NCBI GenBank assembly: GCA_016926405.1
Contig: JAFGOQ010000058.1
Location: forward strand, 1 to 37,140
Origin: Bacteroidales bacterium
Lineage (GTDB): Bacteria > Bacteroidota > Bacteroidia > Bacteroidales > UBA6680
Direction: 5' to 3'
Length of the DNA: 37,140 nucleotides
Shown one piece after another: positions 8,729 to 17,635 of this stretch. The notes below the pieces were generated by a model. The model made no database searches and had not been told where the DNA came from. It saw nothing but the letters and a program-made list of their open reading frames with translations. Positions within the stretch are counted from its first letter, which is position 1. Every line of letters starts with the position of its first letter. The position numbers and the translations under genes were made by a program.

Positions 8729-10378
8729 ATGTCGAACAACTTAAGCAACCAATCAAAGAAAAACGGCAAAAATCTTAGCCTTTCAGAAGAGATAAAAGAG
8801 TTATCTAAAAACAGATCTGCTGAAGAAGCCGCTGCCCATATTAATAATATTTACAATGTGGGGTTAGCCTCAATAAGAGGAACTAAAACATTTTACGATT
8901 TCTTAAATACAAGAAATCGAGTTGCCATATGCGATGGATCAGCCTGTTTAGTTTCCAACAAACAAAATAAATTAAAGCAAGAACTTCTTAAATATTTCGG
9001 CGAAGATGAAATAACAGAAGTTACATGTTTAGGTCTTTGCCACAAGAATTCGGCGTTCATGTATAATGGCAAAGCTTATTCAACTGATAATCCCGAAGAA
9101 ATTAAAGATATTATTCGATATAATATAGACTCAAAAATTACTTTCCCTGTATATACAACGTTAAAAAAGCCTATTTTAACCAAACCTTGGCGTGGAATAT
9201 CAAAACAATTTGACATACTATTAGATTATTTAAAAAATACAGATACTATTATTGATGAGTTAGAGAGATCTAAACTTAGAGGTCGTGGTGGTGCAGGATT
9301 TCCATTTCACAAGAAAGTGAGATCGTGCAAAGAAGCAAAATCGGATAAGAAATACATAATATGTAATGCCGATGAAGGAGATTCAGGAGCTTATTCTGAC
9401 ATGTACTTAATGAACGAGCATCCCTCAAAAGTTTTATTTGGAATGGTAGCAACAGCCCTAGCAGTAGGTGCCGACGAAGGTATTGTATATATAAGAGGAG
9501 AATATCCATCGTCTATTACTTCAATGCGAAAAGAAATTGGTAAACTTTATGCACGCGGATATTTAGGAGAAAACGTTTTTAACTCAAAAAGAAGACTTCA
9601 TTTTAAAGTTGTTACAGGCGAAGGAGCTTATATATGTGGTGAAGAAACTTCACTTTTAAACTCAGCAGAAGGAATACGTCCTGAAGTAAGAGTAAGACCT
9701 CCATTCCCTGGTGTAAAAGGCCTTTTTAATCACCCTACGGTAGTTAGCAATGTAGAAACCTTTGCTAATCTGTTCCATATATTATATAAAGGAGGCGGTA
9801 AATTTAGTAAGATTGGCACAGAAAAATCGACAGGAACAAAATTACTTTCGTTAGATGCCGGATTTAACAAACCAGGTATTTATGAGGTAGAAATGGGAAC
9901 ACCGCTTCGCGATCTTATTAAAGGCGAAGCCAAAGGATTCGACAGAAAAGCAAAAGCAATTCAAGTAGGCGGACCATTGGGAGGAGTTATACCAATTGAA
10001 TATCTAATAAAACTAACAATTGATTTCGAGAGCTTCGAAGAAAACGGATTTTTATTAGGTCATGCAGGAGTTATCTCTCTACCTGTCTCAACAATTTTTG
10101 CCGAATACGTAAAACATCTCTTCGAATTTGCAGCAAAAGAATCATGTGGCAAATGCAGCCCTTGCAGACTTGGAACTATACGCGGCTACGAACTATTTGA
10201 CAAAGCCTTAAACGAAGACTACTTAATAGATTTTGATCTATTTACTGATCTTTTAGAAACTATGAAAAACACCTCATTATGTGCCTTAGGTAGCGGTATA
10301 ACACTACCAATTTACAATATAATGAGACACTTTGGAATAGAATTAAAACCTTACTTTAAAGGATATCGTCAAATGTAA
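8729..10378 (+). CDS. NAD-reducing formate dehydrogenase, NuoE-NuoF-like fusion subunit
   Basis: This 549-residue diaphorase subunit passes electrons between iron-sulfur clusters and NAD(H) through FMN. Residues about 1-130 resemble NuoE/HoxE, with a 2Fe-2S pattern CDGSAC...CLGLC. The rest is NuoF/HoxF-like: GRGGAGFP (glycine-rich NADH/FMN region), NADEGDSGAYSD (FMN contact), GEGAYICGEET, and a C-terminal 4Fe-4S site ESCGKCSPCRLGT with the fourth cysteine about 40 residues later. Only 18 bp separate it from the catalytic subunit, so the two form an operon. The same module also occurs in NAD(P)-linked [FeFe] hydrogenases, but the partner gene here decides for formate. It is probably cytosolic, as there are no signal or membrane segments. 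Confidence 0.9.
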   Translation: MSNNLSNQSKKNGKNLSLSEEIKELSKNRSAEEAAAHINNIYNVGLASIRGTKTFYDFLNTRNRVAICDGSACLVSNKQNKLKQELLKYFGEDEITEVTCLGLCHKNSAFMYNGKAYSTDNPEEIKDIIRYNIDSKITFPVYTTLKKPILTKPWRGISKQFDILLDYLKNTDTIIDELERSKLRGRGGAGFPFHKKVRSCKEAKSDKKYIICNADEGDSGAYSDMYLMNEHPSKVLFGMVATALAVGADEGIVYIRGEYPSSITSMRKEIGKLYARGYLGENVFNSKRRLHFKVVTGEGAYICGEETSLLNSAEGIRPEVRVRPPFPGVKGLFNHPTVVSNVETFANLFHILYKGGGKFSKIGTEKSTGTKLLSLDAGFNKPGIYEVEMGTPLRDLIKGEAKGFDRKAKAIQVGGPLGGVIPIEYLIKLTIDFESFEENGFLLGHAGVISLPVSTIFAEYVKHLFEFAAKESCGKCSPCRLGTIRGYELFDKALNEDYLIDFDLFTDLLETMKNTSLCALGSGITLPIYNIMRHFGIELKPYFKGYRQM

Positions 10379-10396
10379 AACTTTATATATAAGAGT

Positions 10397-13117
10397 ATGA
10401 ATAGGCAAGCATACATAAACAGAACTCGTTTCACAATAGTTGAGAACGAGACTATTTACCAATTTATTTCTCGAAATATGGGGGAAGAATTTATCCCTGT
10501 TTTATGCCACGACGAAAATTTGGAAAATTATGGTGCTTGCCGATTATGCTCTGTTGAAGTTGCTCTAAAAGAAAACGGAGCAACTAAAATTATGGCATCA
10601 TGCCACACTCCTGTTCAGGAAAACATGAGAATAACAACTCATTCAAAAAAAATTGAAAAAATACGAAAAAACATCCTCGAACTATTGCTCACCAATTATC
10701 CAAAAGAGAGTTTAAGAGCAAAGTCAGGGCATAATCCAACAACTTTTCAATCTCTATTAAAACGATACAATATTTATGATTACCGATATCCAGAAGGAAT
10801 CAATCATAATTCTATAGAAGAGGACTTTTCACATCCCTATATTCATTCCGATTTAAAGGAGTGTATTCACTGCTATAAATGTGTTAGAGTATGTGACGAA
10901 GTGCAAGGTGAAATGGCATTAGGAATTGCATATAGAGGTTTCTTTAGTAAGATAATAAAAGGATACGATGAAAATTTTATGCAGTCGCCATGTATCTCTT
11001 GCGGAGCATGTGTTCAGATATGCCCAACAAACGCTTTAACAGACAGATACCTATCCAAGACTGTTAAGTATGACAAAGTCATTAAATCAATCTGCTCGTA
11101 TTGTGGTGTGGGATGCAATATTAATATAAAAGTTAGAGATAATGAGATTATCGCTATTGAAGGAACAAAAGATGCAGAAGTAAATAACGGACACACATGC
11201 TTAAAAGGACGATTTGCTTTTGATTTCTACAAACATCCCGATAGACTTAAAACACCTCTTATAAGAAAAAATGACAAATTTGTTGAGGCAACATGGCAAG
11301 AAGCTTATGAGTTAATCGAAAAAGAATTTAAGAGAATAATAAAACAAAACGGTCCAGATGCTCTTGCAGGAGTATCGTCAGCGAGATGCACCAACGAGGA
11401 AAATTATTTAATGCAAAAATTCTTTAGGATTGTTTTAGGGACAAACAATATTGACGGTTGTGCACGCGTTTGCCACGCTCCTACTGCATACGGAATGCAA
11501 CAAGCATTTGGTACAGGAGCCGCTACTAATTCAATTAAAGAGCTACCAGATACAGAATGCATTCTATTAATTGGTGCTAATCCAACTCTTGCTCATCCAG
11601 TAACTGGAGCAAAAATCAAACAAGAGGTTCTAAAAGGGAAAAAGCTTATTGTTATTGACCCTATAAAAATTGAATTAACAAAATACGCCGACGTACACCT
11701 ACAACTTCGCCCTGGGACAAACGTTCCTTTACTTTTAATGTTTGCAAAAGTAATAATAGATAAAAAACTAATAGACGAAAAATTTATTACAGAGCATACT
11801 AAAGACTTTAAAACATTTGTAAAGAAGTTAGAAATATTACCTTACGAATACCTTGTAGAGATTACTGGTGTAAAAAAAGAACTAGTCGAAAAAGCTGCCA
11901 CAATATATGCCAAGGCTAAAGTTGCTATGGAATTTCACGGACTCGGAGTTACAGAACACTATCAAGGTAGCCAAACAGTGATGCTTATTGCAAACATTGC
12001 TATGATGACTGGTAATATCGGAAAAAAAGGATCAGGAATTAATCCTCTTCGCGGACAAAACAATGTTCAAGGAGCTGCAGATATGGGAATACAGCCTCAT
12101 CAAGGGCCAGGATATCTTAATATTGCAGATCCAGATGTTATTGAATACTATTCAAAATTTTACGGTAAGCCTCATCCTACCAACCCAGGTTTAAGAATAC
12201 CCGAAATGCTAGAAGGATCACGACAGGGTCGCATTAAAGGAATGTGGATAATCGGAGAAGATATTCTTCAGACTGATCCAAATGTATGCGATGTAAAAAG
12301 AGCCCTTTCGTCACTTGAATTTCTTGTTGTCCAAGAAATATTCATGACCGAGACAGCAAAAAAAGCAAACGTTATCTTACCTGCTGCATGCAGTTTTGAG
12401 AAAGATGGCACGTTTACAAACAGTGAACGAAGAATCCAAAGAGTTAATAAAGCCATAGAGCCAATAAAAAATGTAAAACCTGATGGTCAAATTATTACCG
12501 ATATAATGCGTCGGTTTGGACACGTACAAAACAATTTCTCTGCTAAAGAAATTCTTAAAGAGATAAGTCAAGTTGTTCCTTTTTTTGAAGGTGTAACATG
12601 GGAGAACTTAGGCGAAAACGATCTTCAATGGCCTGTAAATAAAGATGGGCAAGGAACAGAAATCCTTCACAAGGATGGTGATTTTAAATCAAAAAAAGGG
12701 AAATTCCACTTCTTCGATTACAAAGAGTCACCAGAATTAATTCACTACAAAAAAGATTACCCATTTATTCTAACAACTGGTAGAATACTTGAACACTACA
12801 ACTGTGGAACAATGACTAGAAGGACTCCAAACGGTAATCTAGTTACCGAGGATTTATTAAAAATAAATACTATTGATGCCAAAGAGCGGAAAATCGTCAG
12901 TGGTGATATAGTAGAATTATTTTCACCTCGTGGTCATATTAAAATTAAAGCTGAAGTGACAGACGAGGTAAATCAAGGAGTTTTATACTCTACCTTTCAT
13001 TTTCCTGGAACAACAATAAATAAATTAACAAGTAACATTGGCGACCAAGAAACTCTTACACCAGAGTTTAAAATTGTAGCTGCCGATATTATAAAATACA
13101 TCGAAAGTCCTATTTAA
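10397..13117 (+). CDS. fdhA: Formate dehydrogenase alpha subunit, molybdopterin type (Cys form)
   Basis: This 906-residue subunit oxidises formate to CO2 (or runs in reverse) at a bis-MGD Mo/W centre. In order it has a NuoG-like 2Fe-2S ferredoxin domain (CHDENLENYGACRLC, then CHTP), a His/Cys cluster region (HSDLKECIHCYKCVRVCDEV), a second 4Fe-4S stretch (CISCGACVQICPTNAL), and the molybdopterin domain opening with CSYCGVGCN...CLKGR. The metal ligand is Cys359 in RVCHAPT, where many homologues have selenocysteine; the codon is TGC. The C-terminal MGD-binding domain includes TTGRILEHYNCGTMTRRT. With the upstream NuoEF fusion it makes a soluble NAD-dependent enzyme. No FdhD or formate channel gene is nearby. 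The terminator at 13126 follows directly. Confidence 0.95.
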   Translation: MNRQAYINRTRFTIVENETIYQFISRNMGEEFIPVLCHDENLENYGACRLCSVEVALKENGATKIMASCHTPVQENMRITTHSKKIEKIRKNILELLLTNYPKESLRAKSGHNPTTFQSLLKRYNIYDYRYPEGINHNSIEEDFSHPYIHSDLKECIHCYKCVRVCDEVQGEMALGIAYRGFFSKIIKGYDENFMQSPCISCGACVQICPTNALTDRYLSKTVKYDKVIKSICSYCGVGCNINIKVRDNEIIAIEGTKDAEVNNGHTCLKGRFAFDFYKHPDRLKTPLIRKNDKFVEATWQEAYELIEKEFKRIIKQNGPDALAGVSSARCTNEENYLMQKFFRIVLGTNNIDGCARVCHAPTAYGMQQAFGTGAATNSIKELPDTECILLIGANPTLAHPVTGAKIKQEVLKGKKLIVIDPIKIELTKYADVHLQLRPGTNVPLLLMFAKVIIDKKLIDEKFITEHTKDFKTFVKKLEILPYEYLVEITGVKKELVEKAATIYAKAKVAMEFHGLGVTEHYQGSQTVMLIANIAMMTGNIGKKGSGINPLRGQNNVQGAADMGIQPHQGPGYLNIADPDVIEYYSKFYGKPHPTNPGLRIPEMLEGSRQGRIKGMWIIGEDILQTDPNVCDVKRALSSLEFLVVQEIFMTETAKKANVILPAACSFEKDGTFTNSERRIQRVNKAIEPIKNVKPDGQIITDIMRRFGHVQNNFSAKEILKEISQVVPFFEGVTWENLGENDLQWPVNKDGQGTEILHKDGDFKSKKGKFHFFDYKESPELIHYKKDYPFILTTGRILEHYNCGTMTRRTPNGNLVTEDLLKINTIDAKERKIVSGDIVELFSPRGHIKIKAEVTDEVNQGVLYSTFHFPGTTINKLTSNIGDQETLTPEFKIVAADIIKYIESPI

Positions 13118-13125
13118 TACAAAAT

Positions 13126-13159
13126 AAAAAAGCGACTGAAGGAGAACAGTCGCTTTTTC
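13126..13159. terminator. Bidirectional terminator between fdhA and the DUF4097-like gene
   Basis: AAAAAGCGACTG and CAGTCGCTTTTT form a perfect stem around an eight-base loop. The A-run and T-run flanks let it stop both the plus-strand formate dehydrogenase operon and the minus-strand sigma operon that converge here. Confidence 0.9.
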
Positions 13160-13178
13160 TATTATGTAATATTTTCTA

Positions 13179-14261
13179 TTAATCCACTGCATTTATTTTT
13201 ACCGTAGTATACTTAGCGGTTATTTTCATCTTTCCAACAGGCTCACCACTTCCAACTGTACCGCTGATAGTAGTTTCACTCGACTCTGTAATTTTGTTTA
13301 TCTTACTATTATCTGGATAACTAATACTTCCATAACGAACATGACCAATTATTTCGAATACCGACATTGGATCAACATTTACTTTAATAGAACCATATCT
13401 GTTATCTAAATCAAGAGATGTAAAATCTTTGCCCAGCATACCAATTTTTATATCTGAATAGCTTGCATTTATGTTCACTTTACGTGATACATTTTTTAGT
13501 ATATAGTCAGAATATCCACCAGAAGTTAACACAAAGTTATTTACTTTATCTACAGTATAATTATCGTACCTACTTTCTGCTACAATAGAGCTTGCATCTG
13601 CAACTTTTAGATTCGAATATTTAGTTATTAAAGAAACAGCGTGAGCCTTTTCTATATTAAGCTTAGAATACTTCATCTCTATCGAGATCCAATCACATTT
13701 CTCTATTTGTGCAACCTTAGAAGTATACGACAGATAAATTCTATTAAGTGGCTGAACTTTACCACGGCTAAGGTTCTTAGCCTGCAAAGTACCATACTTT
13801 ACAGCAATGTTCGAGTAACCAAGAATTTCATCAATATATACGTTTCCATATTTATTAACCAATTCAAGACTAATATAATTTGGAACTTTTATGTTATAAT
13901 TAATCTTAAGTGAGTTTGAATCATAGTTATGACTACGCTTATTATATTTATCGTCAATTGTAGTTATAGCCTGAATAACATCTCCATCTTTCGAAAGATC
14001 AATTATAATATATTCTAAAAGCTCATTAGCTCTTTCTTGATTACCGCTTTCCACAGCAACAGTAACCTCAAGATATGCCTTATTCGAATCCCAATTCGAA
14101 ATAGTAACATCACCATATCTATTATCTACTTTAAGTAGAGTTTTTGCATCAACCGTAAACTCCTTTTTGTACTGTTTAGTATATTCGGCGGCTTTTACAA
14201 TACCAACCCCTAAAATTATCCAAACTAATACCGACGCGATAACAAATTTTAAAGTTTTCAT
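13179..14261 (-). CDS. Secreted DUF4097-like repeat protein
   Basis: This 360-residue protein has a clear signal peptide (MKTLKFVIASVLVWIILGVGIVKA), so it is exported. The mature part is a run of about ten short units of the type Y-G/S-x-x-x-I/V roughly every 20 residues: RYGDVTI, KYGNVYI, KYGTLQA, KYSKLNI, KYSNLKV, RYDNYTV, GYSDYIL, SYSDIKI, RYGSIKV, RYGSISY. This regular pattern fits a beta-solenoid like that of DUF4097/DUF2807 proteins. It is the last gene of a three-gene operon with an ECF sigma factor and a membrane protein, with nine bp between it and the preceding gene. It may be the envelope output or sensor of that switch. No enzymatic function is suggested. Confidence 0.82.
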   Translation of the reverse strand: MKTLKFVIASVLVWIILGVGIVKAAEYTKQYKKEFTVDAKTLLKVDNRYGDVTISNWDSNKAYLEVTVAVESGNQERANELLEYIIIDLSKDGDVIQAITTIDDKYNKRSHNYDSNSLKINYNIKVPNYISLELVNKYGNVYIDEILGYSNIAVKYGTLQAKNLSRGKVQPLNRIYLSYTSKVAQIEKCDWISIEMKYSKLNIEKAHAVSLITKYSNLKVADASSIVAESRYDNYTVDKVNNFVLTSGGYSDYILKNVSRKVNINASYSDIKIGMLGKDFTSLDLDNRYGSIKVNVDPMSVFEIIGHVRYGSISYPDNSKINKITESSETTISGTVGSGEPVGKMKITAKYTTVKINAVD

Positions 14262-14270
14262 AATATCTCC

Positions 14271-14789
14271 TTAATTAATTATAGTATTTGCATTTTTTAA
14301 ATGTGTTAAAATATTATCCAACACCTCAACCTTTTGTTGCATAGCAAGAATCATTGTTGAATAAACGTACTCGTTATTAGGACCCTGTCCTATGTCGGTA
14401 ATCTCTTTTGTGAACGATTTTTCCACTTCGTTAATGTCTTTAGAAACCTCTTTAACCTCCTCTATATCGGCCGCAGAAGGAATTAAGTCTCTAATCTCAT
14501 TAATTTTAATATCAATAACCGACATATAATATTGTTCTGTCTCAGCATATTCTTGAGTAACAAACATGCTTCTGTCAACAGTTTTATTATTCAAAACATA
14601 CATCGAAAAACCAATACCAAACAAAATAACAACTGATGCCGCTGCTCTAAAATATCCATCGTGAATCCAAGAATTTAAGGTAGAAGAAAGACCTATTCTT
14701 TTCTTGAATTTAGAAAAATGACCTACTGAAGGTTCGAAAGAATCGAACATCTCGGCATTTTCGCTAATGTATTTTTCAAAATCTCTCAT
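14271..14789 (-). CDS. Membrane protein, candidate anti-sigma factor
   Basis: This 172-residue protein has one membrane helix at about residues 48-66 (AAASVVILFGIGFSMYVL), a short cytosolic N-terminal part (MRDFEKYISENAEMFDSFEPSVGHFSKFKKRI) and a longer outer part rich in acidic and helical sequence. It follows the sigma-factor gene by two bp and precedes the DUF4097-like gene by nine bp. Size, topology and position are those of a membrane anti-sigma factor. No zinc-binding HxxxCxxC motif is present, so it is not a ZAS-type anti-sigma factor, and the role rests on context. Confidence 0.7.
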   Translation of the reverse strand: MRDFEKYISENAEMFDSFEPSVGHFSKFKKRIGLSSTLNSWIHDGYFRAAASVVILFGIGFSMYVLNNKTVDRSMFVTQEYAETEQYYMSVIDIKINEIRDLIPSAADIEEVKEVSKDINEVEKSFTKEITDIGQGPNNEYVYSTMILAMQQKVEVLDNILTHLKNANTIIN

Positions 14790-14791
14790 AG

Positions 14792-15346
14792 TTATTCTTT
14801 GTTATTTAATTCTTTTATCAATCTCTGCTTTGCTCGCAAATATTGCGATCGAGAAGTAGAGTTTGATATATTCAATATTGAGGCTATCTCCTCGTGATCG
14901 TACCCTTCAAACAAATATAAACTTAAAATAACTCTGTACCCATCGGGTAACTCTTTTATCTTCTCTTTTATACTTTCAACAGATACATCATCACTTATCT
15001 GATTATCGTCCTCATATAAATTGCTTGTAACAGCTTCGTTAAGCTCTATCAATTGCAATTTTCTTTTCTTTACATAATCCAAAGCATTATTAACCACAAT
15101 CTTCTTCAACCAAGCACCAAAAGCAACCTCGCCTTTGTATGTTTCAATCTTATTAAAAGCTTTCAAAAAGGATTCCTGCATTAAATCTTCGGCCTCTACA
15201 CTGTCGTTAACTATCCTTAAACAACTATTAAACATAGCTTTGTAATACAACTTATAAATTTCGAATTGAGCTCTTCGGTCTCCTCTCCTACACCTTTCAA
15301 TCAATTTTTCGTGTTTAAAATACTTTTCCTTTTCTTCTTTATTCAC
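14792..15346 (-). CDS. ECF-type RNA polymerase sigma factor
   Basis: The protein has 184 residues. Region 2 is clear (CLRIVNDSVEAEDLMQESFLKAF, then FGAWLKKIVVNNALDYVKKRK), as is region 4 (LPDGYRVILSLYLFEGYDHEEIASILNISNSTSRSQYLRAKQRL). It is the first gene of the operon with the membrane protein and the secreted repeat protein. It is divergent from the histidine kinase across 170 bp. Such units are often self-regulated by their own sigma factor; no repeated promoter motif was identified to support this here. Confidence 0.95.
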   Translation of the reverse strand: MNKEEKEKYFKHEKLIERCRRGDRRAQFEIYKLYYKAMFNSCLRIVNDSVEAEDLMQESFLKAFNKIETYKGEVAFGAWLKKIVVNNALDYVKKRKLQLIELNEAVTSNLYEDDNQISDDVSVESIKEKIKELPDGYRVILSLYLFEGYDHEEIASILNISNSTSRSQYLRAKQRLIKELNNKE

Positions 15347-15516
15347 CCTAATGACGATTTATTAATTTAAGTGTTGCACTTAAAACAAAAAAAATATAAT
15401 AATATATTCCTTAATAGTTTCGTTTGATAAAAAGCTTTTGATTTGGTTTAATACTAAATTAACCTAATAAAGCAGCTAAACTAAATTTTACATACCTTTA
15501 TACAAACCGTTTTTCT

Positions 15517-17565
15517 ATGTACAGAATAATATTTATTTCAATCCTAATACAATTAATGTGCTTTACTACTACAATAGCACAATTTAGTAATAATATTACT
15601 CTTTTGTCTGATAGTACTTATGCCGAAAAACTTAACCAGAAACTTAAATATCACATCTTAGAAAACAATTCCGACAGTGTATTTTACTACTACAACAAAA
15701 GCGTAGAATTAACTAAAGAAAAGAGCTTAAAACTCTTTGAAGCACAAGCTAATTACTATATAGGAATGTATTATCATAGAAATAAGCTTAGCAACGAATC
15801 GACAGAATATTTAGAAAAAGCTATTACTATCTATAAAGAAGCTAAAGATACTTTTCATCTAATAGAGTGCTTAAACCAGAAAGTAGTTTGTTTATCGGCC
15901 TCAGCAAGCCATACAGAAGCAACAAAAACTACTCAAATAATTATGGATTATTACGATCATTACACCAATGAATCACAAAAAAACATAACCATAATTAATG
16001 CAGGAATAAATTATTTTAGAGCAGAGGATTATCCTAAAGCAGCAGAATCATTCAAAAAATCGCTCTCAATGGCAAAAACTTTAGCCGACACAAAACAAAT
16101 TCAATCTACAGCTACCAATTTAGGATCGGCATATACAATGCTAAATAAATACGACAGCGCTAAATTATATTACCAAACAGCCTATTTCAATACATCATTA
16201 AACGATTCTGCTATTAAAGCAACATATTTTCATAATATAGGATTTATTAACATTGAAGAAAAAAACTACAACGAAGCTATCATAAACCTACAAAACGCTC
16301 TAAATATTAGACGTAAATTAAACGACAAAAAAGTAGCCGACACTTATGCTTTAATTGGAAAACTGTACAGCCGTAAAGGTGATAACGATATTGCCATTAG
16401 TTATTATTACAGAGCTTATAAAACAATTATTGGAACTAATGATTTGAGCGGAATAAAAACAACATCGTTAAAACTAGCTAATCTATATAATAATATTGGC
16501 AACTATAAAAATGCTTCTCTTTATTACAAAGAACATATTAAATATAGCGACTCCATACACAGCCTAAACGATAAAGCCACTATTGAAAGTCTTAATAAGA
16601 AAATGGAGTTAAAAGAAAAAGCAAAAGAAAACAAACTACTAGAATCGGAAAATCAACTTCAAGAATTACAAATATCGAGTAAAAAACAGACTATCTATCT
16701 TTTAACTGCCGTAACATCACTTGTTGGCTTGATACTAATAGGATTACTCTTTAGAATTAAAAACAATAAAAAACACAATCTTTTACTATCAAGCAAAAAC
16801 AAAACAATTACCGAACAAAAAGAAGAATTAGAGTCAACCATATCAGAACTAAACAAAACCATTAAGTACTTAGAAATTGCTAACGCTACTAAAGAAAAGT
16901 TCTTTTCTATAATAGCTCACGATTTAAGAAACCCTTTCGGAGCAATAAGAGAAGCTTCTGAGATACTTAATAATAAAAGCTTTCCTATTGACGACGAAAC
17001 TAAAGATTTATTAATTAACGATCTCCATGTATCGGCTGAAAACACCTACAAATTATTGGAAAACCTTCTAAATTGGGCTCGCTCGCAACAAAACGCTATA
17101 AAACTTGAATTCTCATACCACGATATTACCGAAGTTATCGACGAATCAACAGAACCATATATATCAAATGCTAAAGAGAAAAACATTGCTATAAATAAAA
17201 AGAATGTAAACCATTACAATTTAAAAATAGATAAAAACACAATTCAAACTATAATTGGTAATATTATTAATAATGCAATTAAGTTTACGCCTACCAATGG
17301 TAAAATAGATATTGAGACATCTTTCTTTAAAAATTATTTCTCGGTCTCAATTTCCGACAACGGTGTAGGTATGAATAGCACACAATTAAACAACCTTTTT
17401 AAAATAGAAAAATCGCAATCTACGCCAGGGACTAACAACGAAGCAGGAACAGGACTAGGACTAATTCTTTGTCACGAATTTATTAAATTAAATGGAGGCC
17501 AAATAAGAGCCGAAAGCCAAGTAGGACAAGGAACACGTTTTAACATCGACATACCAAACATATAA
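15517..17565 (+). CDS. TPR-containing membrane sensor histidine kinase
   Basis: This 682-residue kinase begins with a signal peptide (MYRIIFISILIQLMCFTTTIAQ). Residues about 60-350 are tetratricopeptide repeats outside the membrane, followed by a coiled coil, one membrane helix (about 392-412, TIYLLTAVTSLVGLILIGLLF) and a second coiled coil. The dimerisation domain carries the phospho-acceptor His468 in IIAHDLRNP. The ATPase domain has an N box (NIINNAIKFTP), G1 (SDNGVGM) and G2 (GTGLGLIL). No receiver domain is fused and no response regulator is adjacent, so the partner is unknown. This layout is common in Bacteroidota. The start codon gives the signal peptide directly. Confidence 0.93.
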   Translation: MYRIIFISILIQLMCFTTTIAQFSNNITLLSDSTYAEKLNQKLKYHILENNSDSVFYYYNKSVELTKEKSLKLFEAQANYYIGMYYHRNKLSNESTEYLEKAITIYKEAKDTFHLIECLNQKVVCLSASASHTEATKTTQIIMDYYDHYTNESQKNITIINAGINYFRAEDYPKAAESFKKSLSMAKTLADTKQIQSTATNLGSAYTMLNKYDSAKLYYQTAYFNTSLNDSAIKATYFHNIGFINIEEKNYNEAIINLQNALNIRRKLNDKKVADTYALIGKLYSRKGDNDIAISYYYRAYKTIIGTNDLSGIKTTSLKLANLYNNIGNYKNASLYYKEHIKYSDSIHSLNDKATIESLNKKMELKEKAKENKLLESENQLQELQISSKKQTIYLLTAVTSLVGLILIGLLFRIKNNKKHNLLLSSKNKTITEQKEELESTISELNKTIKYLEIANATKEKFFSIIAHDLRNPFGAIREASEILNNKSFPIDDETKDLLINDLHVSAENTYKLLENLLNWARSQQNAIKLEFSYHDITEVIDESTEPYISNAKEKNIAINKKNVNHYNLKIDKNTIQTIIGNIINNAIKFTPTNGKIDIETSFFKNYFSVSISDNGVGMNSTQLNNLFKIEKSQSTPGTNNEAGTGLGLILCHEFIKLNGGQIRAESQVGQGTRFNIDIPNI

Positions 17566-17635
17566 TACATTTAACATTATTTATATTGGTAACACCTGAA
17601 ATTATCACCAACTTTGATAATAAATCTCTAAAACT

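Noticed and set aside
10397-13117. Selenocysteine-containing formate dehydrogenase
   Set aside because: The metal-ligand codon is TGC (Cys359) and no in-frame TGA is needed to read the protein.
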